Shown: piece by piece, positions 16,697-25,917 of the stretch | Layout: every line of letters starts with the position of its first letter | How positions within the stretch are numbered: the stretch's first letter is position 1 | Source: DASRQK01 sp964436635 | GTDB lineage: Bacteria; Bacteroidota; Bacteroidia; Sphingobacteriales; Sphingobacteriaceae | Direction: 5' to 3' | Assembly: GCA_964436635.1 (NCBI GenBank) | Contig: CAYTDM010000012.1 | Location: 1 to 60,698 of the forward strand | Length of the DNA: 60,698 nucleotides | Made by a program: the position numbers and the translations under genes | The notes under the pieces: generated by a model | Database searches by the model: none | What the model saw: only the letters and a program-made list of their open reading frames with translations | What the model was told of the DNA's origin: nothing

Positions 16697-19190
16697 TCAC
16701 TTCTTCTGTTTCTATCTCTTCGTGTTCAACTTTCGCTACCGAAGCGATTTCATCCTCGCCTTTAAGGGTAATTAATCGAACACCTTGTGTAGCACGACCC
16801 ATCACTCTTAATTCATTCACAGCGATTCGAATCACAATACCTGATTTATTGATAATCATCAAGTCATCGTTATCCGTTACCCCTTTGATGGCTACTAACT
16901 CTCCAGTTTTTTCAGTAACATTGATGGTTTTCACGCCTTTTCCGCCACGATTTGTGATGCGGTAATCTTCCAGATCCGTACGTTTTCCATACCCTTTTTC
17001 TGAAACAACTAAGATCGTTTCTTCTTCATTATCTACACTAATCATGCCAACCACCTCGTCTTTTTCGCTATCCAAAGTGATTCCGCGAACCCCTGCAGCC
17101 GTTCTTCCCATCGGACGAACCGTAGATTCAGGGAAACGAATCGCGCGGCCTGAGCGTAGCGCCATTAGAATTTCACTATTTCCACTGGTTAAGCATGCTT
17201 CTAATAATTGGTCACCTTCATTAATGGTAATCGCATTGATACCATTTGCTCTTGGTCTAGAGTAGGCTTCAAGAGAAGTTTTCTTAATCGTGCCCTTTTT
17301 GGTACACATGATAATGAAGTTATTTTCTAAATAATCCTGGTCTTTTAAATTTTTAACCTTGATGTAGGCCTTAATTTTCTCTTCCTTAGGAATATTGATG
17401 ATGTTTTGAATGGCCCTTCCACGCGACGTGCGGCTTCCTTCAGGAATTTCAAATGCTCTCAGCCAGAAACAACGACCTGTTTCAGTGAAGAATAGCATAT
17501 AATTATGTGCAGTCGCTGTGATAATGTGCTCGGTGAAATCTTCTTCTTTCGTATTGGTGCCCAAAGCTCCTTTACCACCACGACCTTGAGTTCTGTATTC
17601 ACTTAAAGGAGTACGTTTCACATAACTTTCGTGCGAAATGGTAATTACAATCTCCTCATCTTCGATAAAGTCTTCCATACGCATGTCTTCTGCAGAATGA
17701 ACCACGACCGATCGACGAGCATCTCCATACTTTTCTTTCACTTCCACCATTTCGTCTTTGATGATTTGCATTCGCAATCCTTCATCGTCCAAAATAGCTT
17801 TCAAACGCTCAATCATTTTCATTAATTCAGCGTATTCTTCCTTGATTTTATCCCTTTCAAGATTCGTCAGCCTTCTTAAAGTCATATCTAAGATGGCCCG
17901 GGCTTGAATATCGGATAAACCAAATTTTTCCATTAAACCTACACGAGCATCTTCAGGCGTTTGCGAAGCACGAATTAATTTAATCACCTCATCTAAGTGA
18001 TCCATCGCGATCAAATAGCCTTCTAAGATGTGCGCTCTTTTTTCCGCTTCCGCTAATTCAAACTTCGTTCTACGAACCACCACCTCGTGACGATGTTCCA
18101 CGAAATGTTTGATCATGTCTTTTAAGTTTAATAACATCGGTCGGCCATTGACTAACGCAATGTTATTTACACTGAAAGAAGTTTGTAGAGCTGTATATTT
18201 GTAGAGATTGTTTAACACAATGGATGCATTCGCATCTCTTTTGATCTCATACACAATGCGCATCCCGTTACGATCAGACTCATCCCGAATCGTCGAAATG
18301 CCTTCTAATTTCTTTTCGTTGACTAATTCAGCCGTACGCTCGATCATGGTAGACTTATTCACCTGGTAAGGTATTTCAGTCACTATAATGTGTTCACGAT
18401 CGTTTTTAGTCACCTCAATTTCTGCTTTGGCACGCATTACAATACGACCTCTACCGGTCATAAAGGCCTCTTGTACTCCTGAATACCCATAAATGATACC
18501 ACCAGTAGGGAAATCAGGTGCCTTAATGTGTTGCATTAATTCAGAAATTTCAATGTCGTTATTATCAATATAAGCGACAATTCCATCCACCACTTCCGAA
18601 AGATTATGCGGCGCCATATTTGTGGCCATCCCGACAGCGATTCCGGAAGCTCCATTTACTAATAGATTCGGAATTTTAGAAGGTAAAACCGTAGGCTCTT
18701 CCAATGAATCGTCAAAATTCAGTTGGTAGTCAATGGTGTTTTTATTAATGTCTGCTAATAATTCTTCCGCAATTTTATTCAATCTTGCTTCCGTGTAACG
18801 CATAGCTGCAGGAGGGTCACCATCCACTGAACCGTAGTTACCTTGTCCGTCTACTAAGGGATACCTTAAGCTCCATTCTTGAGCCATGCGAACCATCGTG
18901 TCGTATACGGACAAGTCACCGTGTGGGTGATACTTACCTAAGACGTCACCGACAATACGGGCAGATTTTTTATAAGGTTTGCCGCTAGTGACACCTAAAT
19001 CCAACATTCCAAAGAGTACCCTTCTGTGTACCGGCTTTAAACCGTCTCTAACATCGGGTAAAGCACGTGAAACGATGACAGACATAGAATAATCTATGTA
19101 AGCCGATTTCATTTGCTGTTCAAGATTAATAGGAATCACCCGGTCATTTGCCGGAGTCATTTCATTTTCGTTTTCTGTTCCTTCAGCCAT
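16683..19190 (-). CDS. gyrA: DNA gyrase subunit A
   Basis: Breaks and rejoins DNA for negative supercoiling, with GyrB. It is full length at 835 residues: a winged-helix/tower domain with the catalytic tyrosine at Tyr132 (AAMRYTE), a coiled-coil region, and a C-terminal beta-pinwheel with the GyrA-box-like RGGKG (near TQGRGGKGALG). In the quinolone-resistance region the motif is HPHGDLSVYD: Leu93 (codon TTG, 18912-18914) stands where E. coli has Ser83, while Asp97 matches Asp87. Leucine at this site is a classic resistance substitution. The gene heads an operon with two TPR genes. Confidence 0.97.
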   Translation of the reverse strand: MAEGTENENEMTPANDRVIPINLEQQMKSAYIDYSMSVIVSRALPDVRDGLKPVHRRVLFGMLDLGVTSGKPYKKSARIVGDVLGKYHPHGDLSVYDTMVRMAQEWSLRYPLVDGQGNYGSVDGDPPAAMRYTEARLNKIAEELLADINKNTIDYQLNFDDSLEEPTVLPSKIPNLLVNGASGIAVGMATNMAPHNLSEVVDGIVAYIDNNDIEISELMQHIKAPDFPTGGIIYGYSGVQEAFMTGRGRIVMRAKAEIEVTKNDREHIIVTEIPYQVNKSTMIERTAELVNEKKLEGISTIRDESDRNGMRIVYEIKRDANASIVLNNLYKYTALQTSFSVNNIALVNGRPMLLNLKDMIKHFVEHRHEVVVRRTKFELAEAEKRAHILEGYLIAMDHLDEVIKLIRASQTPEDARVGLMEKFGLSDIQARAILDMTLRRLTNLERDKIKEEYAELMKMIERLKAILDDEGLRMQIIKDEMVEVKEKYGDARRSVVVHSAEDMRMEDFIEDEEIVITISHESYVKRTPLSEYRTQGRGGKGALGTNTKEEDFTEHIITATAHNYMLFFTETGRCFWLRAFEIPEGSRTSRGRAIQNIINIPKEEKIKAYIKVKNLKDQDYLENNFIIMCTKKGTIKKTSLEAYSRPRANGINAITINEGDQLLEACLTSGNSEILMALRSGRAIRFPESTVRPMGRTAAGVRGITLDSEKDEVVGMISVDNEEETILVVSEKGYGKRTDLEDYRITNRGGKGVKTINVTEKTGELVAIKGVTDNDDLMIINKSGIVIRIAVNELRVMGRATQGVRLITLKGEDEIASVAKVEHEEIETEEVNEQE

Positions 19191-19368
19191 AAATCAAATG
19201 TTCAACCAAAAAATGGCACATGCCTATAACAATACTGCATTGCCATATACTGTGCGCATGCGAAAATAACAAATTTTTAACGGATTTACGAATAGTTTTT
19301 GAATTAAATAAGTGCTATTTTTGACGAGAATGTCAATTCTTTATTATAAAATTATTAATTTCCTCTTC

Positions 19369-20238
19369 ATGACACTAAGTTCAAAACTTGTCTTTCTCAT
19401 TAAACTCATTCTCGTTTTCGTCATCGGGTATTCCCTTACGAAATATACCGTATTTTTTCAGGACTATCCAGTGTTAGCAAATCTGGCATATGGGCTAAAT
19501 ACATTCTTAACAGCGAGTGTATTAATCTCTATAGGAAGATTTTTGCTGATTTCTTGGTATAGTAGAAAAATCCACAATAATAATCGAATGCGAAACAATG
19601 CTTTGATGGGAATTAATCAGATAGCAGGGATATTAAATGTAGTGTTTATTATTCTGGGAATTATGTTGGCCATTAACATTAATCCAAAGGAATTTTTAAC
19701 GAGTATTACCTTAGTGGCTATGGCGATCGCATTATTATTTAAGGATTATATTACCAACATGATATCAGGCTTACTGATATTGTTTTCGGATCGGTTTTCA
19801 TTAGGCGACTTTATACGCATTGGGAATGATCATGGTAAAATTATTGACATTACCTTGTCAAATATTGTGGTGAAAAATGAAGATGATGACGCCGTTTTAA
19901 TCCCAAATAACTCTGCCTTTACAGCGAATATCGTCAATCAAACCATGGAAAATGCACGCAAAATGGTTATCGATTTTACCTTACCACTGAATAGCGCGCA
20001 TCGTGTTCAACAACTACAAGCTGATTTAGAAAAAGTGGTTTTAGAATTAAAAGAAGCTGTTATAAAAGATAGTGTAGATTTTAAAGTGGTTTCCGTGACG
20101 CATAACGAAGTGCATTTCAAATTAAGTCTAAATCTTCATGGGAAGAATAAAATGCGAAAAAGTCATATTCGAGATGCTATTTATCGCACAGTTTTAGCGT
20201 TTGACGCTGCGCAAACATTTGAAACTGAAAAAAAATAA
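19369..20238 (+). CDS. Small-conductance mechanosensitive channel (MscS family)
   Basis: Inner-membrane channel opened by membrane tension to release solutes on osmotic downshift. About four hydrophobic helices lead into the pore-lining segment and beta domain: LFKDYITNMISGLLILFSDRFSLGDFIRI, then LIPNNSAF. The C-terminal alpha-beta vestibule follows. The start is uncertain: ATGs at 19330 and 19369 are both in frame. A TATTTTTG box at 19316-19323 would place transcription near 19330, so 19369 is preferred. The protein is about 290 residues, close to E. coli MscS (286). It converges on coaA with only 17 bp between stops and no visible terminator. Confidence 0.88.
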   Translation: MTLSSKLVFLIKLILVFVIGYSLTKYTVFFQDYPVLANLAYGLNTFLTASVLISIGRFLLISWYSRKIHNNNRMRNNALMGINQIAGILNVVFIILGIMLAININPKEFLTSITLVAMAIALLFKDYITNMISGLLILFSDRFSLGDFIRIGNDHGKIIDITLSNIVVKNEDDDAVLIPNNSAFTANIVNQTMENARKMVIDFTLPLNSAHRVQQLQADLEKVVLELKEAVIKDSVDFKVVSVTHNEVHFKLSLNLHGKNKMRKSHIRDAIYRTVLAFDAAQTFETEKK

Positions 20239-20255
20239 AATGCATAAATTTCAAA

Positions 20256-21212
20256 TTAAATCATCCTAATTTTCACACACTTAACCTGATGGTATTTCCC
20301 TTTCTTTAAGATCAGATTCGCCCGGTATTTCGTCGGCTCTATGTTCTTGAGTAGGTTTGGTTTGTTAATTTCTTCCCAAATATCCTGTGCCATTTTGTGG
20401 CTTTCATCGACATGCAAATTGGCAAATTTATGAAAATAGGATTGGGGGTTTTGGAAGGCTGTTTGACGCAGAGATTCAAACCGATCTATATACCATTCTT
20501 TAAGATGCTCTCTTTTCGCATCAACATAGATGGAAAAATCAAAAAAGTCCGAGACAAATACCCTGGCTTCTTTTTTTTTCGAGGCCATGTTTACTTGAAG
20601 TACATTAATGCCCTCTAATATGAGCACGTCGGGTTGGTCGATTAAATGTTCTTCATACGGCAAGACATCGTATTCTAAATGAGAATAAACCGGCGCTTTT
20701 AAATGCTTTTGACCCGATTTTAATGCGGATAAAAAAGAAAGTAAACGCTTAGTGTCGTAGCTTTCAGGAAAACCTTTTCGGTTTAATATGCCGCGTTCGA
20801 TTAAAACTTTATTTGGGTACAAAAAACCATCCGTAGTGACTAAATCCACTTTTAATTGTGGGTTGCCTAAGGATAACACGCGCTGCAGAACACGTGCGGT
20901 CGTACTTTTGCCTGCCGCTACACTGCCCGCAATGCCAATGACAAATGGCAATCGTTTCGTGCTATTATTAAAATATCCATCCACATCCTGATGTAACTCC
21001 CAATAATGCTTCATGTGGATCTTTAATAAATGGCTTAACGGAAAATAGATCTCTTCGATCTCTTTTAGCGTTAAAGGCTCATTTAAAGCGCGTAGATCGC
21101 TGATATCCTTTTCGGAAAACAAATGTGAGATGACTCCATTTAAATCTTTCCAAGCTGCGCGTTTGATGTGTCTAAACGGCGAATGGGTATTATTTACTGC
21201 GGAATCGGACAT
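20256..21212 (-). CDS. coaA: Pantothenate kinase, type I
   Basis: Catalyses the first step of coenzyme A synthesis, ATP-dependent phosphorylation of pantothenate. The P-loop GSVAAGKST is at residues 96-104. TTDGFLYPN and RKGFPESYD are hallmark type I motifs, and the 318 residues match E. coli CoaA (316). Many Bacteroidota rely on type III CoaX, so the presence of type I is worth noting. It has its own consensus promoter in the 80-bp gap upstream. Feedback inhibition by CoA is known for the family; nothing in the sequence allows me to judge it here. Confidence 0.96.
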   Translation of the reverse strand: MSDSAVNNTHSPFRHIKRAAWKDLNGVISHLFSEKDISDLRALNEPLTLKEIEEIYFPLSHLLKIHMKHYWELHQDVDGYFNNSTKRLPFVIGIAGSVAAGKSTTARVLQRVLSLGNPQLKVDLVTTDGFLYPNKVLIERGILNRKGFPESYDTKRLLSFLSALKSGQKHLKAPVYSHLEYDVLPYEEHLIDQPDVLILEGINVLQVNMASKKKEARVFVSDFFDFSIYVDAKREHLKEWYIDRFESLRQTAFQNPQSYFHKFANLHVDESHKMAQDIWEEINKPNLLKNIEPTKYRANLILKKGKYHQVKCVKIRMI

Positions 21213-21234
21213 TCAATGTGGAGTTAATACGCTG

Positions 21235-21265
21235 CAAACTTAGATAATTAGTAAGGATAATCAAA
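21235..21265 (-). promoter_or_regulatory. Promoter of coaA (TTTG-N19-TAAGTTTG)
   Basis: On the minus strand TTTG (21262-21265) and TAAGTTTG (21235-21242) are exactly 19 nt apart, about 22 nt before the coaA ATG. Confidence 0.8.
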
Positions 21266-21292
21266 GATAAATACTAGATAATTCGATCATGA

Positions 21293-22528
21293 TTAAGATC
21301 CAAAAAACACATAAGCCACGATGATCGCTGCCACTACTCCCGCTAATTCAGAAATCAAAGCACATGGAAGTGCATGCCTTGTTTTTTTGATTGCCACGGA
21401 ACCGAAGTAAACGGCAAGCACGTAGAAGGTCGTTTCTGTGGAGCCTTGGATCACACAAGCTACCCTGGAAGCAAATTGATCTGCTCCATTTGTGTGCATT
21501 AATTCCACCATTAATCCTCTTGCGCCGCTTCCACTTAAGGGTTTCATGAAGGCTACTGGCAAAGCTTCTACAAAGGAGGTGTCCATGCCAAACCAGGCAA
21601 TCATTGCGCTCACGCCACCCACTAAATAATCCATCGTGCCGGATGCTCTAAACACTGCAATGGCTACTAAAATACCCACTAAATAAGGAATGATTTTGAT
21701 GGCTACATCGAAACCCTCTTTCGCGCCTTCTATAAAACTTTCGTAGACATTGATTCTTTTAAACAGGGCCAATGCGATAAAGGAAACAAATAATCCAAAT
21801 AAAATCACATTGCTTAATACCTTTGAAATCATGCTGATTTCCTCTTGAGGTAAGGTAGAAAAATAGTAAAGAGTGCTGCCAACGAATACCGTTAAGCCCC
21901 CTAAGTACAGTAAAATAGTCTTTTGAAATAAATTGATCTTTTGATAAATGGATACCATGATCAAGGCGACCAGGGTGGAAAAAAATGTGGCTAATAAGAT
22001 GGGTAAAAACACATCTGATGGATCCGCCGCCCCAGCTTCTTGCCGGTATGCCATAATGGATATCGGTAATAAGGTTAAGCTCGATGCGTTTAATACGATA
22101 AACATGATTTGGGCATTCGAAGCCGTGTCCTTTATAGGATTGATTTCTTGAAGTTCTTTCATGGCTTTTAGTCCCAGGGGAGTAGCAGCGTTGTCCAGTC
22201 CGAGGGCATTTGCAGAAAAATTCATTAATATGGAGCCCAAAGCTGGGTGGTTTTTGGGCACCTCAGGAAACAATTTGTTAAAAAACGGTCCGACTAATCT
22301 AGAAAAAAGTGCAATCATGCCGCCTCGTTCTCCAATTTTCATAATGCCCAAGGCAAAGGTCATCATCCCGATCAAGCCTAATGAAATGGTCGCTGCAGTG
22401 GCTGCACTATCAAAAAGTGAATTAACAATGCGTTGAAACACATCGTAGTCCCCGAAGAAGACTAATTTTATGAGTGCAACCAAAAAGGCAATTAAGAAAA
22501 AGGATACCCAAACGTAATTTAAAGCCAT
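21293..22528 (-). CDS. SpmA/SpmB-like fused nucleoside-recognition (Gate) domain membrane protein
   Basis: 411 residues, very hydrophobic, with two Gate-type halves. The N-terminal half is SpmA-like (FSANALGLDNAATPLGLKAM) and the C-terminal half SpmB-like (GSGARGLMVELM and QGSTETTFYVLAVYFGSV). In sporulating bacteria SpmA and SpmB are separate spore-maturation proteins; this organism shows no sign of sporulation, so the fused protein probably transports a small solute of unknown identity. A TAGCTTTG -7-like box lies about 29 bp upstream of the ATG on the minus strand without a clear -33 element. Confidence is high for the family, low for function. Confidence 0.87.
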   Translation of the reverse strand: MALNYVWVSFFLIAFLVALIKLVFFGDYDVFQRIVNSLFDSAATAATISLGLIGMMTFALGIMKIGERGGMIALFSRLVGPFFNKLFPEVPKNHPALGSILMNFSANALGLDNAATPLGLKAMKELQEINPIKDTASNAQIMFIVLNASSLTLLPISIMAYRQEAGAADPSDVFLPILLATFFSTLVALIMVSIYQKINLFQKTILLYLGGLTVFVGSTLYYFSTLPQEEISMISKVLSNVILFGLFVSFIALALFKRINVYESFIEGAKEGFDVAIKIIPYLVGILVAIAVFRASGTMDYLVGGVSAMIAWFGMDTSFVEALPVAFMKPLSGSGARGLMVELMHTNGADQFASRVACVIQGSTETTFYVLAVYFGSVAIKKTRHALPCALISELAGVVAAIIVAYVFFGS

Positions 22529-22593
22529 GTTAACTGGGGTTAGGACAGTAAATATACAAAGCTAATTGTATACCTAAAATAAAAATGGAAAAT

Positions 22594-22634
22594 GCAGATT
22601 AAAGAAAATGCCGATTTCCAAGGAAATCGGCATT
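22594..22634 (-). terminator. Terminator of hppA
   Basis: Perfect 13-bp arms (22607-22619 and 22622-22634) around a 2-nt loop are followed on the minus strand by a T-rich tail. It lies about 45 bp past the hppA stop. A weaker 9-bp inverted repeat (22656-22680) overlaps the stop codon itself. Confidence 0.88.
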
Positions 22635-22677
22635 GTTTCTGGTTTTTTTTAATTATAAAATCAAAAGTTCCTTGATT

Positions 22678-24927
22678 TTAATTCATATATTTAAATGTGT
22701 TTGCTGCTGTTTCTTGAGCAGTTTGCTCGACTAAAACCACCTTGTTTTCCAATTCGATTTTGTCTTGATTCGAGGCATGAATTCCTCCACCAATGTTAAT
22801 GTGAGGAGCGATAATCAACGAAACGATAGACATTAATTTAATTAAAATATTCATGGATGGCCCGGATGTATCTTTAAATGGATCACCTACGGTATCTCCA
22901 GTTACGGATGCTTTGTGCGCATCTGAACCTTTGTATTCCATTTTTCCATTGATTTCAACGCCTGCTTCAAAAGATTTTTTAGCATTATCCCAAGCACCTC
23001 CAGCATTGTTTTGGAACATACCCATTAAAACACCTGATACGGTAACACCAGCTAATAAACCTCCCAACATCTCAGCGGATGAGGTATCAGGAAATACTCC
23101 TTTAAATCCAAATCCAACTAATATAGGAACGATAAGCGCGATGGCTCCTGGTAACATCATTTCTCTTAAAGAAGCCTTTGTTGAAATGGCTACACATTTA
23201 TCGTACTCAGGTTTTGCCTTGTATTCCATAATTCCTGGAATCTCTTTAAACTGTCTTCTTACTTCTTCCACCATCGCCATCGCAGCACGACCTACTGCAG
23301 CGATCGCTAAGGATGAAAAGATAAATGGAATCATCGCGCCTACCAACAAGGAAGCCAGCACCGGTGCTTTGTAGATGTCGATCGCAGAAATACCAGATAC
23401 GCCCACAAAAGCTGCGAATAAAGCGAGAGAAGTCAAGGCTGCCGAAGCGATCGCAAAGCCTTTACCTGTGGCTGCAGTTGTATTTCCAACAGCATCTAAA
23501 ATATCAGTACGTTCACGAACTTCTTTTGGTAAACCACTCATTTCTGCGATTCCGCCTGCATTATCCGCAATTGGGCCAAATGCATCGATGGCTAATTGCA
23601 TTGCAGTAGTCGCCATCATACCTGTAGCAGCGATCGCCACTCCATATAATCCAGCAAATGAATAGGAGGTAATAATACCAGCAGCTAATACAATGGTAGG
23701 GTATAAGGTGGATTCCATTCCTACTGACAATCCTCCAATAATATTGGTCGCATGTCCTGTTGATGATTGTTTAATAATAGAATTAACCGGACGTTTGCCA
23801 ATGGCAGTATAATATTCCGTTAACATACTCATCAGCGCTCCAACGATCAAACCAATTACAATCGCAATAAATACGTCTGTAGAAGTGAAAGAATAACCTC
23901 TTAATTCAAGTTGTTCAGGCAACATCCAAATCACTATAAAATAGGATGCTATGGCCGTTAAAACGATGGATGCCCAATTCCCTGTGTTTAAGGCGCTTTG
24001 TACATTTCCTTGATCGTTTTTGATTTTAACAAAAAGCGTTCCTATAATGGAGAACAAAAGTCCAATGCCTGCGATTAAAATCGGAAGTAGAATCGGAGCG
24101 ATGCCGCCGAATTTATCAATCGATAAGATTTCTTGTCCTAATACCATGGTAGCAAGAATGGTCGCTACATAAGAGCCAAATAAATCGGCTCCCATACCCG
24201 CAACGTCGCCCACATTGTCGCCTACGTTATCAGCGATGGTGGCCGGATTACGAACGTCATCCTCTGGGATTCCTGCTTCTACTTTGCCCACTAAATCCGC
24301 TCCCACGTCCGCAGCTTTCGTGTAAATTCCTCCTCCTACACGCGCGAAAAGCGCAATGGATTCTGCACCCAGTGAAAAGCCGGCTAACACCTCAATGGCT
24401 TTAACCATTTGAACGCTGTCCACACTTGCACCTGTGCTAATCACAAACATTTGGTAGAACACAATAAATAACGCACCCATTACTAAAACGGCCAATCCAG
24501 CAACACCTAATCCCATCACCGTTCCACCGGTAAAGGAAACTTTTAAAGCATGGGCTAAACTCGTTCTCGCAGCCTGGGTCGTTCTAACATTTGCTTTTGT
24601 CGCGATGTTCATCCCGATATACCCAGCAAATGCTGAAGTGAACGCTCCGATCACAAATGAGATCGCGATCATCCAACTGGATGTTTCAATTAAAGTACCA
24701 GACCAGGCCAATAGCAAGGCAGATATGACTACGAAGTAAGATAGAATTTTCCACTCCGCTTTCAAAAATGCCATAGCACCTTCTGCAATATACCCGGCAA
24801 GGGTTCTCATGTTTTCATCACCGGCATCCTGTTTGTTAATCCATGCAGATTTTACAATCATCACAACGATGCCTACCAATCCCAGTACCGGAATAAGGTA
24901 AATAAGGTTTTGTTCTAAAAATTCCAT
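22678..24927 (-). CDS. hppA: Membrane-bound ion-pumping pyrophosphatase
   Basis: Inner-membrane enzyme that couples PPi hydrolysis to outward pumping of H+ (or Na+). It has 749 residues and about 16 helices. The PPi-binding motif DVGADLVGKVE is at 207-217 and the Mg-binding DNVGDNVGD follows. Ala485 in GNTTAATGKG marks the K+-dependent subclass (Lys in K+-independent enzymes). The glutamate that sets ion specificity is normally in the sixth helix, but here DLFGSYVA has Gly251 and Ala255 at the two usual places. Glu189 in the preceding helix (GAESIALF) may take over. That arrangement points to a divergent H+-pump, as an inference. Confidence 0.95.
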   Translation of the reverse strand: MEFLEQNLIYLIPVLGLVGIVVMIVKSAWINKQDAGDENMRTLAGYIAEGAMAFLKAEWKILSYFVVISALLLAWSGTLIETSSWMIAISFVIGAFTSAFAGYIGMNIATKANVRTTQAARTSLAHALKVSFTGGTVMGLGVAGLAVLVMGALFIVFYQMFVISTGASVDSVQMVKAIEVLAGFSLGAESIALFARVGGGIYTKAADVGADLVGKVEAGIPEDDVRNPATIADNVGDNVGDVAGMGADLFGSYVATILATMVLGQEILSIDKFGGIAPILLPILIAGIGLLFSIIGTLFVKIKNDQGNVQSALNTGNWASIVLTAIASYFIVIWMLPEQLELRGYSFTSTDVFIAIVIGLIVGALMSMLTEYYTAIGKRPVNSIIKQSSTGHATNIIGGLSVGMESTLYPTIVLAAGIITSYSFAGLYGVAIAATGMMATTAMQLAIDAFGPIADNAGGIAEMSGLPKEVRERTDILDAVGNTTAATGKGFAIASAALTSLALFAAFVGVSGISAIDIYKAPVLASLLVGAMIPFIFSSLAIAAVGRAAMAMVEEVRRQFKEIPGIMEYKAKPEYDKCVAISTKASLREMMLPGAIALIVPILVGFGFKGVFPDTSSAEMLGGLLAGVTVSGVLMGMFQNNAGGAWDNAKKSFEAGVEINGKMEYKGSDAHKASVTGDTVGDPFKDTSGPSMNILIKLMSIVSLIIAPHINIGGGIHASNQDKIELENKVVLVEQTAQETAANTFKYMN

Positions 24928-24963
24928 TTCCGTAAGTTAGTTTATAATTTAGTATAGCGTAGC

Positions 24964-24994
24964 CAAAAATAAGATCCTTCGGCAAATAAACAAA
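24964..24994 (-). promoter_or_regulatory. Promoter of hppA (TTTG-N19-TATTTTTG)
   Basis: On the minus strand TTTG (24991-24994) and TATTTTTG (24964-24971) are exactly 19 nt apart, 37 nt before the hppA ATG. Confidence 0.8.
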
Positions 24995-25085
24995 GAAATC
25001 GAGTTAATTATTTTCTCCTTCACGTTAAAAAATCAAAAGCGTTCCGAATTATTTAGAATCATTCTTATTTATTTCCAGAAATCAC

Positions 25086-25093
25086 TATGTTTG
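25086..25093 (+). promoter_or_regulatory. -7 box upstream of yceI
   Basis: TATGTTTG fits TAnnTTTG, 34 nt before the ATG. No TTTG sits at the expected -33 position, so support is partial. Confidence 0.45.
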
Positions 25094-25127
25094 TCCCAGT
25101 TTTAACAATTTTAAATTTGAAAATTTC

Positions 25128-25727
25128 ATGAAAAATATCGTTTTGGGAATTTGTGTTTTGATGTTGGCTGGTTTTAATCAATTTGGTTATGCACAAAATC
25201 AACAAGTTAAAGTGGATGTGTTGAACTCTCAAGTGGATTGGGAAGGCCAACGGTTTTTTGGCGGTGGTCACACAGGAACGATTACCTTGAAAAGCGGGGT
25301 ATTAGAATTGAAAGATGGGAAAGTAGTATCCGGTGAATTTTCTATTAATATGGAAAGCATTCAGGTGACTGATTTAGAGGGCGAGACCGCAAAAAGATTA
25401 GAAGATCATCTTAAAACGGCCGATTTTTTCGATGTTGGTAAATTTCCAATTGCCTTGTTTCGCATTAAGCAAATCGATTATGCAAATGATAATCTTGCAG
25501 CAGTAGTGGGGGAGATTGTGATTAGAGGGATCGCTCAACGGATTGCATTTCCTGCTGAAATTGAAGTGAAAGATGGTGTTTTTTCGGCTAGCGCAAAAGG
25601 CATTCGCGTGGATCGCACCTTGCATGATTCTCAATACGGATCATTAAAATTCTTCAAAGATTTAGGGAGAAAAGTCGTGCATGATGAGTTTCTTATTCAT
25701 TTAAATTTAAAAGGTACGGTGCAATAG
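25128..25727 (+). CDS. Periplasmic YceI-family protein
   Basis: 199 residues with a signal peptide (about 1-22, ending GYAQ) and the YceI lipocalin-like beta-barrel: VDWEGQRFFGGGHTGTI, then FSINMESIQVTDLEG, then HLKTADFFDVGKFP, which is the family's strongest motif. YceI proteins bind polyprenyl-type lipids; the ligand here is unknown. It is divergent from hppA. Its last codons (LKGTVQ) and stop form the first unit of a tandem array that continues for about 85 bp. Confidence 0.92.
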   Translation: MKNIVLGICVLMLAGFNQFGYAQNQQVKVDVLNSQVDWEGQRFFGGGHTGTITLKSGVLELKDGKVVSGEFSINMESIQVTDLEGETAKRLEDHLKTADFFDVGKFPIALFRIKQIDYANDNLAAVVGEIVIRGIAQRIAFPAEIEVKDGVFSASAKGIRVDRTLHDSQYGSLKFFKDLGRKVVHDEFLIHLNLKGTVQ

Positions 25728-25813
25728 CATATGTTGCGGTGATATAGCATAAGGTACGGTGCAATAGCATATGATACGATTCAATAGCATATGATGCGAC
25801 ACAATAATATTTA
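25711..25813 (+). repeat. Stop-codon-spanning tandem array, about 19-22 bp x 5
   Basis: Five imperfect units resembling GGTACGGTGCAATAGCATAT (lengths 22, 19, 21, 20, 21). The first unit is the yceI 3' end and contains its TAG stop (25725-25727). TAG or TAA recurs in each later unit. No hairpin terminator is seen before the next gene. Confidence 0.9.
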
Positions 25814-25867
25814 GTAAAAAACTGGTGGTTTTAGGTCGAAATCGTGTAAATTCATTTAAATCGGCCT

Positions 25868-25917
25868 GAATTTTGCATATCTCAGTTAAACCCAAATATC
25901 TGAGATATGCAAAATTC
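25868..25917. promoter_or_regulatory. 18-bp perfect inverted repeat covering the ompA-like start codon
   Basis: Arms 25868-25885 and 25900-25917 are exact reverse complements with a 14-nt loop. The ATG at 25907 lies in the right arm. If the left arm is transcribed, the start codon would be locked in a very stable hairpin. Confidence 0.8.

Noticed and set aside
21293..22528. Evidence of sporulation from the SpmA/SpmB-like protein
   Set aside because: Fused Spm-like Gate proteins occur in non-sporulating bacteria, and no other sporulation gene is present.
22853..23374. 173-codon plus-strand open frame opposite hppA
   Set aside because: It is the complement of a well-conserved pyrophosphatase gene, has no recognisable domain, and arises from the codon usage of the real gene.
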